Positions 36,228 to 47,801 of a DNA stretch of 64,000 nucleotides are shown in pieces. Both the position numbers and the translations under genes were made by a program. The stretch comes from Phocoena phocoena (Eukaryota; Chordata; Mammalia; Artiodactyla; Phocoenidae). The notes beneath the pieces are model-generated. The model worked only from the letters and a program-made list of their open reading frames with translations. It was not told where the DNA came from and searched no databases. The stretch is taken from assembly GCF_963924675.1 (NCBI RefSeq), contig NC_089221.1, positions 92,133,835 to 92,197,834 on the forward strand. Reading direction: 5' to 3'. Numbering within the stretch: the first letter of the stretch is position 1; each line of letters starts with the position of its first letter.

Positions 36228-36446
36228 CTTTTTTTTCTTTTTTTTTTTTTTTTTGCGGTACGCGGGCCTCTCACTGCTGTGGCCTCTCCCGTTGCGGAGC
36301 ACAGGCTCCGGACGCGCAGGTTCAGTGGCCATGGCTCACGGGCCCAGCTGCTCCGCGGCACATGGGATCTTCCCGGACCGGGGCACGAACCCGTGTCCCC
36401 TGAATCGGCAGGAGGACTCTCAACCACTGCGCCACCAGGGAAGCCC
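36228..36446 (-). mobile_element. CHR-type SINE, antisense
   Basis: Poly-T with interspersed C, then the reverse-complement SINE ending 'ccaccagggaagccc'. The duplication 'aggagtttctt' lies at 36215 and 36447. Confidence 0.94.
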
Positions 36447-36659
36447 AGGAGTTTCTTTATATGAGGAAGAAGATGCCAATATTAGCAAATTTTAAATGCA
36501 TAAAATACTTATCTTAAAAAAAACAACCACCCTGTTTTCACGTTCCCAGCCCTAATCTGGCCTCGTAGGAGGGAGCTGAGAGGAGGGCGATCTTGCTCCA
36601 GTGTTTCCTTCCACCTCAGTTTGGGAGTCCCGGCTGGCTCTTCCTTTGTGTGACTGGAG

Positions 36660-36960
36660 TATTAGTCAAGAGGAGGATAGGTTACACAGCAGTAGCAAAC
36701 TAACCCCCCAAATTTCAGTGGTATGGCCCACCAAAAGAGCTTGTTTTCTGGTTGCACTGCACGTCCAATGCAGGTTTAGAGATGAGCACACAGCTCTACT
36801 CCATGTACTCACTCAGGAACCCAGGCTGATGGTAACCCATTATCTAAAACATCACTTGAACAGACTCACCCCTATATCTGAATGCTTCTGCTCACAGCCC
36901 ATTGGCCAGAACTCTACAGATGCTCCACCTAACTGTAGAGGGGCTGAGAAATATGAAGGG
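36660..36960 (+). repeat. Old interspersed repeat, class uncertain
   Basis: 'acacagcagtagcaaactaac', 'ccccaaatttcagtggtatgg' and 'ggaacccaggctgatggtaa' look like a widespread old mammalian repeat. Related in style to 40612-41080 and 56235-56720. Confidence 0.35.
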
Positions 36961-37088
36961 AGCACATGGGTATTTGTTGAGCCGTAGATGTTCCTAACAC
37001 AGCTGATTTATTTGCTTTGAGTATGATAACCAGATAGGCTTGGACAGGAATCAGGGTGCCAGAGAAACTGGCGGTTTCACTCATCCAT

Positions 37089-37195
37089 CTCGAGGTGGCT
37101 CTCAACATGCGTGACAGAATCACTGGGTAGCTTTTTCAAAGGATAGATGCCCAGGCCCTTCCATGAGCCACCAAATCAATGCATGGGGTGTAGGA
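37089..37195 (+). repeat. hAT-Charlie fragment (MER5/MER58 group)
   Basis: 'gtggctctcaacatgcgtga' then 'cagaatcactgggtagcttt' and 'gatgcccaggccc' match the same common element as at 26587, truncated at the right. Confidence 0.5.
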
Positions 37196-37794
37196 CCCTC
37201 GTACACTTCCCTGTTGTGATCCCAGCCATCTCCCAGAGAGGAAAGGGAAGGCAGTGTCCTTCAGTCACTGGGCGTGTTCCAAGAGCCTCTCCAGCCATCT
37301 TTACCTCTCTTCCCACAGGTAGAGTGAAAAGAGAGAGAACCACAGCCTTCTGGCACTTCCTATTCGTGCCGAGCCTGCTCCTCCAGGGGCCACAGTATGG
37401 CAGTGATGAATCTTGCATCTGAAACAAGAGAGGTTCCCAACCCTGTCTGTCCACTCAGCAGGGTCACACGAGCTATAGGAGTGGGTGCGGAGAGGGGTGT
37501 GCTCATCCTAGAATCTAGCAGGACACGGGCACCCTGGGGCTCCAAAGGCAAGGTGCATTGCCTGGCATAGGGGAGGACTTCCTGTGCTACCCGATGAAGG
37601 AAAATTGTTTTACAAGGTGCCACCTACCAATGCATTTTTTTTTCAGTGGTCTTGATAGCTTATTTTTAAGGACACATTAATAATATTAATAGTATTAACA
37701 TTCTTTGGATATTTTCAGACTAAACATACCCCTCTTGGACTAAAAATAGGTACCTCTGAAGGCAAAGCAGGACGCAGAGCCTGAATTGTGACAC

Positions 37795-37945
37795 TGAACG
37801 TGTTTTGAGCATTTACTTGTGATGAGTAGTGATTTATGCACATCTCATTTAGTCTGCACGAGAATTCTACAAGAGGTACTATTATACCCTTCTTAGACAT
37901 GAGAAAACTGGGGCCCACAGAAGTTTAATAACCTTGGTCTATGCT
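37795..37945 (-). repeat. MIR SINE, antisense
   Basis: 'ggtactattatacccttctt' followed by 'gacatgagaaaactggggc' is the antisense MIR core. Confidence 0.65.
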
Positions 37946-39639
37946 GACATTAACTCTTAGCACCAAAGCTTCGGCTCTGGTAGCCTCACTGTGGGATGCA
38001 GCATTCATTTTTTCTATTGTTTGGACTCCTTTCCTGCGTTCTTTCTGCTCTTTTTCCCATTTCTTCTCCTGCTTCCACACAGACCAGAAGTAAAGCATCC
38101 TCTCTTATAGTAACGTGGGTGCCAGACTCGTTAGGGTACCATCCATCAGTCTTCCTGGCATTCCAAAACAACACAAAGTGAAGACAAAATACGTCTGTTT
38201 CATAGAGAAAAGGCTATGTGTGCATATGTTTGTCTTGAGCCCGACAGAGCATTATTGGCAAAGCCTGTCACCCCTCTTCTCTGTTGTTCGAGGAAGCTTT
38301 AGGGGCAATCCAAGGTAGAGAACCCTCAAAACTGATTTCCTCGTGTCTTCTTTGGAAACTGTTTCTAAAAGGGCTTTGTGCACATCTGTGCCACGGAAAC
38401 TGTGAAGCAGCTTTTTTAGCTGTGGGCACTGGTGTTGGCTTATCCATCCCTGTCTCCCTTCTCCAGCCTCTGCTCTTGTGAGGAAGTCCAGCTGCGTAAA
38501 GGCCAGCTCTTGGCTATAAAGCACGTAGCTGACTCCGTTTGTTTGAAAGCTGGTAAGAAATGAGGAAGACAGCCAAGGCGCTGACCTTTTCCCTGACACA
38601 GCCACTTAGGTAATCCAGTCCAGGTTCCTTCGTGGGCTGTAGAACAAAAGAACACAGTACACCCATCACATCTTCAGAGAATGGAAATGCTGCTGGGCTT
38701 GCTTTCCTCCTTCTGTGAATAAATTCTGATTTCTTATCTGTTGGAGGGCTCCAAGAAAGAAAAGTCTTATAAAATCTCCAATAGGAGGAAGTGGTTCTCT
38801 GCAAAACACTCCCAAAGTCTGGACTTAGAGGAGGCAGCTTTCTTGAGACTCCACCAGACTCACTGCCTCAAGCTCGTTCAGTAGAACTTTTCCGGCCCAG
38901 CGATCCTCAGCCCGCTGCAGGGTAGAAATCATCTCATCTCAGCCAGCCGCAATTCACAGTGAAACTATGGATTACGACCTAACCGCCTGAAATTACGGCT
39001 ACACAGCAGCCGCTCCTCCGTTATCATCAGCGGAACAGGCTCGTTCTTTTATGGCTAATAATGTTTCTCATCCTACTCAGGACTCCGGTGCCACCTTTCT
39101 TTCGTGCTTGTCACTCATCTGTGGACCACATTCACAGATGCCTTCATCAGCACGCTCGGTCGTCTCGTTGTCTGTGCTCCTACCATGGTCCTGGGAGAGC
39201 GAAGGGCCAGTAGCTGCTCTGCTTACCCCTGCCCCTGCCTCACTGTCCCGGTGAACTGCCCGCCTTCCCAGAAAACTACCTCTGTGCCCATCCCAGAGAT
39301 CTTTGTCCGCGACAGACTCTTCCTCCTCGCCAGCATCTCGCTCTCTGGCTCTGCACAATCTCTCAGGCTCCCGACTGCCCATCTTTGTATTTACTTTCTT
39401 TCATTTGTTTTTCTTTTCAATTTGGCCTGCGGGGCAGAGAAATAAGCTAATTATATCCCTCTGTTAAAGCATACTCATTGATTGTGAAAAGGCCCTCTTT
39501 TAATTTATGTATTGCTTTTCTCTCCCACTCCCTCTCCCTCACTTTTATGTGTGTACTTGTACACAATGTTTTGTGTGTTGTTTTTAATTTACATCAGTCG
39601 TGTGGTGCTGTAGACTTTTTTCTTTGTTTCCCCCGAGCG

Positions 39640-39960
39640 CTCTGATTTTTAAGGTCTGTCCATGTCGCTGTGTATGCATGAGGTCTGATGGCCTCCTGAC
39701 ATTCTGTCGTGTCCCCACCATGGTTACCGCGCCTGACATCCAGACCTCCCACTACCACAAATAGCGCTCCAGTGCATAGTCCCGTGCACATGTCCTCTTT
39801 GGTCCTGTGTGGAAATTCCTCTGGAATACATGTCCGGGAGTGAGGTTGCAGAGTCCTGGGGTGTGCATGTTCTTACTTGGACCAAATCCTGCAGTGCGGC
39901 TTTCCAGACTGGCCCACCCATCTGTCCGCTCACCAGCAGCATAGGAAGGTTCCTTCTGCC
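39640..39960 (-). repeat. Old L1 (L1M-like) fragment, antisense
   Basis: 'ctgtccatgtcgctgtgtat', 'aatacatgtccgggagtgag' and 'gctcaccagcagcatagg' follow the antisense L1 3' order with much divergence. Confidence 0.45.
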
Positions 39961-40145
39961 CCTACATCTCCGCCAGTTTTTGTGCTTATCATTATTCCTC
40001 TTACCCCATTCTTTTTCTGAGTTCAATGTTCTAATTCCTGAAAAGCCTGTGTCCTTGGGAAGTTCTTCCAGCAAAGGTCTACGGGTGCCTAATTCTTAAT
40101 CTTTGAGAATATCTTTATTTTTTCCCACACTCTTCATGATAGGGG

Positions 40146-40360
40146 TATAGTTTCTTCTTGTTGCTTAGACAGATAACCACCAACAGTGGCGTAAAATAAC
40201 ACAGATTTATTAATCAGAGTGTCATCAGGGCTGTGTTCCTTCTCAGTTGTGCTTCCTCATTCCTGCAAATTCCCTCTTGCCACGTAAGGTAATATATTCA
40301 CAGGTTTCCAGGATTCAGGTGTGGACATCTTTGGGGGTCATTACTCAGCCTACTGTAGTA
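40146..40360 (+). repeat. MaLR LTR (MLT1-like), internally shortened
   Basis: 'gtggcgtaaaataacacaga', 'taatatattcacaggtttcc' and 'gtggacatctttgggggtca' are the 5' and 3' ends of an MLT1-type LTR with the middle missing. Non-coding remnant. Confidence 0.55.
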
Positions 40361-40611
40361 GGCCAGGTATTGGATTTTAGGGTGACAGTTTTATTGGCGA
40401 TGTTCAACAGATTGTATTGAGACCGACACTGTGTCAGACACTGTTCAATGTGTTGAATACAGTAGTGAGTGAAACAAACCTACCCCCCTGCCCCAGAGCC
40501 TGTGTCATCTCTCCCCACCTGACAGCTTTAAGATTCTCTCTTTATCCTTTCCCCTCGCCCTACATTTGCACCGCAGTGTTTCTAGATACGCCGTGTTTTC
40601 ATCCTCTTCTT

Positions 40612-41080
40612 CCAGTTAGCACCAGCTGCATAACAAACCACCCCAAACATGGAGACCTAAAACAACAATCATTTACTGTTAACTGCATCTTCCTGGGAAT
40701 GACTGGGCTCCAGTGGACTGTTCTCTCTCTTGGGCTCAGATGTGGTCGCAGTCAGATGGTGGCTGGAGCCAGAGTCGTCTTGAAGGGTTCCTTACTCGTT
40801 TGTCTGGTGGGTGAGGCTAGCTGCTGTCTGGACCTTAGCAGGGACTGTTGGTCAGAGCACCCACAAGCATCCTCTCCGTGTGGCTTGTGCTTCCTCACGA
40901 CAGAGTCGGCGGCGTGTAAGGGCCAGCATCCCAAGAGAGAGCTTGGCAAAATTGTATTGCCTTTTCTAACCTAGCCTTGGAAGTTATGTGGTAGCACTTT
41001 CACTACACTCTGTTCATCAGATGCAATCTCTCAGGCCGGGCGTGTGCAACGAGAGGGGAACTAGAGTCCAGTGATGGAGA
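40612..41080 (+). repeat. Old interspersed repeat, class uncertain
   Basis: 'gctgcataacaaaccaccc', 'acctaaaacaacaatcattt' and 'ctccgtgtggcttgtgcttc' are motifs of a widespread mammalian element whose name I cannot fix. A 185-codon open frame over this region is incidental. Confidence 0.4.
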
Positions 41081-41269
41081 GACTATCAAAGCATTTGCAG
41101 ACACATCTAAAAACTGCCACAACTACTTAGCACCTGACATGATACTTAGGTCTCGGGACTTACATTGGTCTCTACATCTGGAAAGCTCACCTGTTCTCTT
41201 TTCAAATAGCGTTTCTCTGTCATTATCTGTGTTCCTGTCCTCTGGAACTCCTTTAAAAGTGTGTTGAAA

Positions 41270-41480
41270 GGCCCTCCCTGGTGGCGCAGTGGTTAAGAAT
41301 CTGCCTGCCGATGCAGGGGATGCAGGTTCGAGCCCTGGTCCGGGAAGATCCCACACGCTGCGGAGCGGCTGGGCCCATGAGCCACGGCCGCTGAGCCTGT
41401 GCGTCTGGAGCCTGTGCTCTGCAACAGGAGAGGACACAACGGCGAGAGGCCCGTGTACCGTAAAAAAAAAAAAAGAAAAA
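41270..41480 (+). mobile_element. CHR-type SINE, sense
   Basis: Begins 'ggccctccctggtggcgcag' with a few substitutions, tail of A with a G. The duplication 'aaaagtgtgttgaa' lies on both sides. It is 6.0 kb upstream of MCC exon e and inverted relative to the SINE at 47802. Confidence 0.94.
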
Positions 41481-41539
41481 AGTGTGTTGAAGCCTCTCAG
41501 TGACACTTGCATATTTTGTCCTTCTTTAGCTGCCCATGC

Positions 41540-42000
41540 TGTGTTCTGAATTCTCTGTACTGTGCTCCTGTTCACTACTTCTCTTTCCAGTTTTATCCAG
41601 TCTAAAGCTTAACCCGTACACTGATTTTATTTCATTGACTATGTTTTCCATGGGCTTTTTTTTCATCTACCTATTCTTGTTTGATATCTGCCTATTTTTG
41701 TTTCGTAATTTATTGTGTACAGAAATAATTCCTTTTATCTCTTTAAGGGCCCTAAACATACTTGTAATTGTGATGTGGTTTACTGGTTGCTGTATTCTGA
41801 TTTCTCCTCCAGTGGAATCATCTCCTGATTTAGCCTGCTGGCTCTCCTGTCTCATCCTCCTCTCCCTGCAGTCATCCTTCCATGTCAAGCAGCTCCATGG
41901 TCCTGGGCTCCTAGTCATGGGAGGCTTAAGTCTCTTCCTGTTCTCTAATGATATTGGGTGGTTTACCAGTTAGGTTTCTGGGGCAGTGAGTGGCCTGGCA
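41540..42000 (-). repeat. Possible old L1/HAL1 sequence, antisense
   Basis: T-rich text such as 'attgtgatgtggtttactgg' and 'gatttctcctccagtggaat' has the look of antisense L1-type sequence, but no decisive landmark was found. Confidence 0.25.
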
Positions 42001-42904
42001 AAATCCAGACCAGTTTTCAGTGTGAATTTGTAAGATTGGGGTCCCACACTAGGGAGCTAGGATAAACTTGGATTGCACACCCAAATGTGTCACAGGTCTG
42101 AGATGTTGGTTTCTTAGGCTTAACCCATCTGCACAGCCCAGGGACTCCTTTCCGGCTTCCGGGGCAACGCGCTGAGTCCGCTTCTCACAGATGGGTCGGG
42201 CAGGAAGGCTCCCAGCTTGATGCTGGAGGATCAGCTCAAAAAGCCTGACCTGCAGGGGCCCCTGTCCCTCTCCCCGCCCCACACCCCGGCGTGCACACTC
42301 CACGCCCTGCTCTCCATCCCACGGCTCCCTCCTAACCTCTCTAACCTTATTTTTCACTTCATTTCTGGCACCTGGAGATTTTACTATCTTTCTTTGAACC
42401 TTGGCAATGAATTTCTTTCTCGTTGTTCCTTTTTATGCAGCGTTTCTATGCATTTTTCATAGGAGGACTGTCTGTTTACTTTAGCTGAGGCCGTCATATG
42501 CTGGAAATTTCCATTTCTGTATACAGACAGTTACCCCTCCTGTTTCCAGCCCTACCTCTCATTCTTGTCCTTCGTAGTACCTGCTGAGGCTGCATCTAAA
42601 CCCTGCCAACCTTCTTCTGGGTAGATTGGCCACCTCCCCTCGTATAGTTTATAGAATTTGCCTTTTTCCATTTTGTTTCTTTCATCAGTACTCTTCCTTC
42701 CACTCTGCTTTTAAGGAATGCGCCCAAATCCTCTGTCTGCTAATGCCCCAAGCACATTCTTTTCACTGTTATGGTTTTGATTCTTTTTTTATTCTTTACT
42801 ACCATTTTCATGAGGTCTCTGGGGTTTGAAGAAAATAATGCCTTGAGTCAGTCTGCTGTCTAGAATGAAAAAGCTCAGCCGACTTCTCAGTGCTGTTGGG
42901 TAAG

Positions 42905-42905
42905 C

Positions 42906-42973
<68 letters not shown>

Positions 42974-43003
42974 TTGTCTGTCTGTCTCTCTCTCTCTCTC
43001 TTT
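42905..43003. repeat. (CT)n microsatellite
   Basis: About 100 bases of nearly pure CT with a short 'gtctttgtctgtctgt' interruption. Long polypurine/polypyrimidine mirror tract. Confidence 0.95.
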
Positions 43004-43229
43004 GGGTTATCGGTCAGCTTCCTTTCTCATTTCTGACAGCTACTATTCCCTCCTTCTCTCCTAGAAGAGGACCTTAACTCTTGTCTCTAAGAGAGACAAA
43101 AGCCATCAGGTGGGAGCCTCCTGTTTCCCATCCTCATTCTCCAGTCTGCAAACACACCTTTCTTATTATCTATCCTTACCTCTTCTTTCTCTCTTAGAGC
43201 AAAAGCCGCCCCTTCCTACTGTCCTCAGT

Positions 43230-43520
43230 TGAGCCTTCGGTCCAACCAGCTACTTAGAGTCTCTCCTCCCACCCACATGGCTGCACCTTTTCCCTTGGCA
43301 ACTATATCCACATGTAGAAGTCCAGTTCTGATCTCCTTCCCTCGGATTATATTTCTAAATGTTGACTGAATATCCTTCTTCACACATCTGATGGTTTCCT
43401 CAAATTCAATATATCCAAAGTTGGCATCTTTGTTTATCTCTGAGAAATCAGCTGCTTATGTTTTCACCATTTTGCTGAGTAATACCATGATCTGCTAAGT
43501 CGTTCCAGCCACAAGTTTGG
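43230..43520 (+). repeat. L2 LINE, sense, ORF2 3' part
   Basis: 'tgttgactgaatatccttct' followed by 'ctcaaattcaatatatccaa' fits the sense L2 ORF2 region. Diverged. Confidence 0.45.
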
Positions 43521-43551
43521 GTATCTCGTCCCTTTCTTGAATCGTTCTAGA

Positions 43552-43755
43552 ACTGCATTGACCAATACAGTAGCTACTAGCCGTGCAAAACTATGTTAAT
43601 TTGAATTTCAATTAAGTAAAATACAGTACAATTAAAAATAAAGTTCCTTAGGTATACTAGGCGCATTGCATGTGGCTTGTGGCCACCGTTGTGGACAGTA
43701 GGGCTATAGAACATTCCCGTTGTTACAGAAAGTTCTATTGGACGATGCTGGCCTA
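43552..43755 (-). repeat. MER5A-like hAT-Charlie element, antisense
   Basis: 'accaatacagtagctactag', 'catgtggcttgtggccaccg' and 'gaaagttctattggacgatg' are the antisense MER5A landmarks. Confidence 0.75.
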
Positions 43756-44513
43756 GGGAGTATTAGGCATCTTTGCTCCCACTTCACTGACTGTATTTGA
43801 GCCCTCATCATTTCTCATGTGCAGCTTTGACTCACTTCCTTTCTCTTCCTCAATCCAGTCCATTCTCTTCTCTAATAAAATGATTTTATGAAGCCCTTTT
43901 CGCTCTTTGGGAAGTCATTGAACTCTAAGCGAGAGAAGCAGAGTCCTGGCATTTTACTGTCATTTCCTTCCTTGAACCTTCAGAGCCCCCCATGCCTTTT
44001 CCTCTTTCTATTTGCTTGTTAAACAGCTACCCAACCTTCCAGATTGCACGCCGGCGTTTCCTACTCTGGGAAGGCAGAATAATGCTTCTTTCACAATGCG
44101 GACACTCCTTGTTGGTATCCCTTCTCAGAGCATGTTTCACGAGGTGTCTGGCTAGGGCAGACATCTGAGCCTAGGACTCTGAGCCACTGAAAGACGAGAA
44201 TCTCACCTTCATACTCTGCAGGTTTCAAATGTACGTAACAGACAAACTTCTCTTCTGGGCCTCTAGATGGGGCCTGGCTACATACTCACTTTAGGAGAAA
44301 TGAGAAAATGGCCACTGAAGTCGTGTTCTGTGTTCTGCTGTTGAAGATGTCAACAGCAATTGGGAAAGGCTTTATGGGTGATGAATTACTTTCCCACAGT
44401 ATCGATTCCTACTTAGGGTTCCTGTGATTCCCAGCTACCCCCTGACTCCAAACCACATATCTGGTTGAAAGAAAGATATTTTCTTTAATAACATATCTTC
44501 AGTGAAAGGATGG

Positions 44514-44940
44514 GTATATTAGTTAATTACCTCAAACTTAGTGACATAAAACAACAAAAACGTATTCTCTCACCGTTCTGGAGTCTACAAAATCAGGGTG
44601 TTGGCAGGGCTGCACTTCCTCCAAGGGCTCTAGAGAGAATCCTTTCTCGCCTCTTCCAGCTTCTGGTAGCCCTTGACTTGTGGCCAATCCCTGCCTCCGT
44701 CTTCACACGGCCTTCTTCTTTGTGTGTCTGTGTCTCAAATCTCCTTCTCTTTTTTCTTACAAGAACGCCAGTCATTGGATTTAGGACCCACCCTAAATCC
44801 AGGATGATTTCATCTTGAGATCCTTAGTTTAATTACATCTACAAAGACCGTATTTCCAAATAAGGTCCCATTCACAGGTACTGGGGGTTTAGAACTTGGA
44901 TATATCTTTTGAGGGGGACACAATTCCACTTACTACAATG
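44514..44940 (+). repeat. MLT1A-like MaLR solo LTR, nearly full
   Basis: Starts 'ttagttaattacctcaaact', includes 'tctctcaccgttctggagtc', 'ctctagagagaatccttt', 'gccagtcattggatttagga' and 'ccaaataaggtcccattcac', and ends near 'ggggacacaattccact'. This order matches the MLT1A LTR. No internal retroviral genes. Confidence 0.75.
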
Positions 44941-46221
44941 GGTAAGAATAAAAGCGAGGACTCTAACAGCAGTCTCTCTCCCCTCTCCTAAGCCTTACCT
45001 AAGCTGAATCAGCAGATTGGTTATAGCCTTCATTTCTGTGCATTTATTCATTTAAATTAAGACCCCACCTCCCAAGCCAGAAGAGAGAGGCTATTTAACT
45101 CAACCAGCTGTCTCTCCATCACAGACTCACTCCACCCCCTTCAGCTGGATTTTTTTTCACTGCCTAACCATGATCATTAATTAATAAAGCGTAGACCAAA
45201 ATAAGCATGGTTATCACCCTTTAGTTTTCAAAGACATTCTCTGCGTCCAGAACTTTTAATATGAGAATGGGTATTTAGATTTAGAAATCATTTTCAGCAT
45301 GCGTGCCCATGCACAAGCACACCATGGGAAATGACTAGAAGCTCTTACTCTGTAGAGTAAGAAAGGACATAGGTACTTTTTCTGGCTTCATTTTTCAGTG
45401 TCATCTAAATTTTCTACAGTGGACATGTTTGACTTTAGTGATTAGAAGAAGAAACTTTTTTTTATAACATGGGTAGTTTTAATGACGCTTTTATAAAATG
45501 CCCAGGGCCATTTTTGCTTTTTTAAAAGAGAGATGAGTGGGCCAGTTGAGATTCTAGGAAGCCCAGACCACTGATTGTTTTGGGAATGATTCAGACACTT
45601 TTTAGATTTGGGAGTGGTGTTAACACTGTTGATTATTCAGAACCTCGTCAGACTCTCACAGTGGTAGAACTTGAAATCCATGGTCTCTACCAGAGTGGTT
45701 TCCCCGGTGCCAGGAAGCTGGCCTGATGGAAAAATGGGTCCTGTCCCTCTGCCATGGGGCACAGAGAGGCACAGTTTATCGGGACCATTCCAGAATGAGC
45801 CTTATAATCTCTCACCAGCAATACCACTTGACTTTGACAGGCATGTGTTTTTCTAGTCTTTAAACTATTTTGAGGGCAACTCTGTGTCTGGCCCTTTATG
45901 AGGATGACACACATTTCTGTTAACCCCCAGTTACTGGAAGCCGCAGCAGAGACAGCTTTCAGGCACTTTTGAGCTGTTTCACCATTGAATGTAGTTCTCT
46001 CTGGGGGAATTTTCCTATTTTGGCTTCTAATATGCTGATGAATTATTGAAATTTCAATTACTTTTGGTTCCCAGTTTAGCAGAGTGGAGACATGCAAGAT
46101 ATTGAATACGAAAAGCTCTCCAGTTGCTTTTAGAGAAGGGTTTGCTTGGAAGGGTTTGGCGTCAGGGCTGGCAGAGGTGCAGCCCTGCTCCTTCTGTGTC
46201 GGGGACTAAAGTACCACGTGG

Positions 46222-46434
46222 CCTTGGCAGTCCCTTAGGTCACTGCTGCTCAAGGTGCGAGTCCCTAACCGGGACCTGGCATCTGCATCTCCTGGGAGCT
46301 TGTTAGATACACAGACTCCTTAGGCTTGGTCTCTACCTACTAATCAGAATCCCTGAGAGTGGCACCCTGGGCTCTGTGTTTTAACAAGCCCTCTGGGACA
46401 TCCTGGTACACTGACAAGTTGGAGAAACCCTGCC
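46222..46434 (+). repeat. hAT-Charlie non-autonomous element (MER5/MER58 group)
   Basis: 'atctcctgggagcttgttag', 'gctctgtgttttaacaagcc' and 'agttggagaaaccctgcc' match a common mammalian hAT element. Confidence 0.55.
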
Positions 46435-46924
46435 TTAGATGTCCTGGTGCTAATTTTTCCCAGTGGGGTCTGGTGCCCATTTGTAAGGGCCCTTGGATGC
46501 TTCAGTCAGTGTGCCCTTTAAGATAGACACTGTACGTAATGATGAAACTGTGATCAAGGTCATCAGAGAGACCAGTTTCTAACAGTCATCTTCATTTGCT
46601 TGGAGCACTTCTCTCTTTGGAAGTCCGTGAGCCGTAACCATAGAGAAGCAGAATTTGGACATTTAAATTCTGTGCAGGTAAATGTGTGTTCTAAATGTAA
46701 TTGAAAGGGCCCTGTGTTTCTCTGTACCGAAGGGCTATTTAGATATTCCTTCCCACTGTCCCCAGGATAATGTCATCTCGAAGTCCCTTGGAGAGAAGCC
46801 ATGGGTACCATCTCTGCCTCATCACCTTAGCCTCACCTCCTTCCCAGGGCAGGTCTCTCTCCTACACCGTGCACACTGAATAACTTGCAGTTCTTCAGAC
46901 ACAGTGTGTCATCCAAGCTACTCT

Positions 46925-47215
46925 CCCTGCCCCACCACCAAAGCCAGCCCCTTACTCATCTCATCCCTGAAGCCCTGCTCACCTGTGAGGCTCTACTCAA
47001 GGATGGCTCCCTAATGACTTCAGGTGGAGTCACTCTCTTCGCCTTTTCTGCTTCCTGCAAACTCTGGATAGATATTTATGGCATGCGGGTGCGCTTGTGT
47101 TGAAATTGTCTCTCTCCGCTGAGCTCCGAGGTCCACGCGAGTACAGATTTCATCCTGGGTTCTGTCTCTTGTGCCCATATGTGTCAGGCACACGAGGCTG
47201 AATGAATAAACATCC
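46925..47215 (+). repeat. L2 LINE 3' end, sense
   Basis: 'ctgtgaggctctactcaagga', 'ctccgaggtccacgcgagta' and terminal 'ggctgaatgaataaac' are L2 3' landmarks in order. Confidence 0.65.
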
Positions 47216-47485
47216 CTCAAAGATGGTCATTCTACTTCTGCTGGAAGCTTCCAGTGCCTTAGGAAACATGTTCCCTTCGTACTTTCGAAGAACACATATA
47301 CTTGGCCAGCACGTGGCGGACTAGTTAAGAACAGCAGTGCATTCTATGTGGACTCAACCGACTTAGCTTTTCAGGGAAGCCGGTTTCTTAACGTAAATGA
47401 AAGCTCTGCTCTCCCCTCCGCCAATCTGGCTGTTCTCTTTGGCCGGGGAGCCCGCCCGCTGTATCTGAAGGTGTTCTTTTTTCAG

Positions 47486-47632
47486 GTTCGAGAGCTTCAA
47501 ACCAGACTGCAGAGTGTGCAGGCCACAGGGCCCTCCAGCCCTGGCCGCCTCACTTCCGCCAGTCGCCCTGTTAACCCCAGCACCGGAGAGCTGAGCACAA
47601 GCAGCAGCAGCAATGACATCCCCATCGCCAAG
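47486..47632 (+). CDS. MCC: MCC exon e (about residues 277-325)
   Basis: Exactly 49 codons, phase 0 at both ends, from VRELQTRLQSVQATGPSSPG to SSSSNDIPIAK. It leaves the coiled coil (VRELQTRLQSV) and enters a Ser/Pro/Thr-rich linker likely to be disordered and phosphorylated (inference). Acceptor 'tgttcttttttcag', donor GTGAGC at 47633. The linker reads LTSASRPVNPS where I remember LTSTNRPINPS in human, so the drift is concentrated in the flexible part. The exon is flanked by CHR SINEs in opposite orientation and could be skipped without a frameshift. Confidence 0.95.
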
Positions 47633-47801
47633 GTGAGCTCCCGGGGACGGCAGGGACACCTCCTGTTATCTGGCTGCCCCAGCCTCCGTGGAGCAGGGCC
47701 GCTGTGCAGGCATGCAGTTAGCTCAGCTGGCCCCCAGGGGCTTCCTGGGGTCCCGCACAGGCCTCCTGTGCTGGACCTGCAGGGAGAGATAACCCACTAA
47801 T

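Larger units (their letters stand above)
30792..47485 (+). other. MCC: MCC intron, 16.7 kb, phase 0
   Basis: The largest intron in the window. Contents: a hAT-like element with a GT/GA repeat (31027-31677), CHR SINEs at 32021, 36228 (antisense) and 41270 (sense), MIR at 32890 and 37795, L2 at 34138, 43230 and 46925, MLT1-type LTRs at 40146 and 44514, MER5A at 43552, CT and AT-rich simple repeats, and old L1 pieces. Possible conserved stretches at 32540-32770, 33840-34135 and 38870-39060. Nothing definite in 34340-36220, 37200-37790, 37950-39630, 42480-42900, 43760-44510, 44945-46215 or 46440-46920. It ends with 'ggtgttcttttttcag'. Confidence 0.8.

Noticed and set aside
40417..40974. 185-codon open frame on the + strand
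   Set aside because: Runs through interspersed repeat sequence (40612-41080), with no recognisable domain and no splice or promoter support.
47348..47800. 150-codon open frame covering exon e
   Set aside because: Only 47486-47632 is exon; both ends are read-through into intron past the acceptor and donor.
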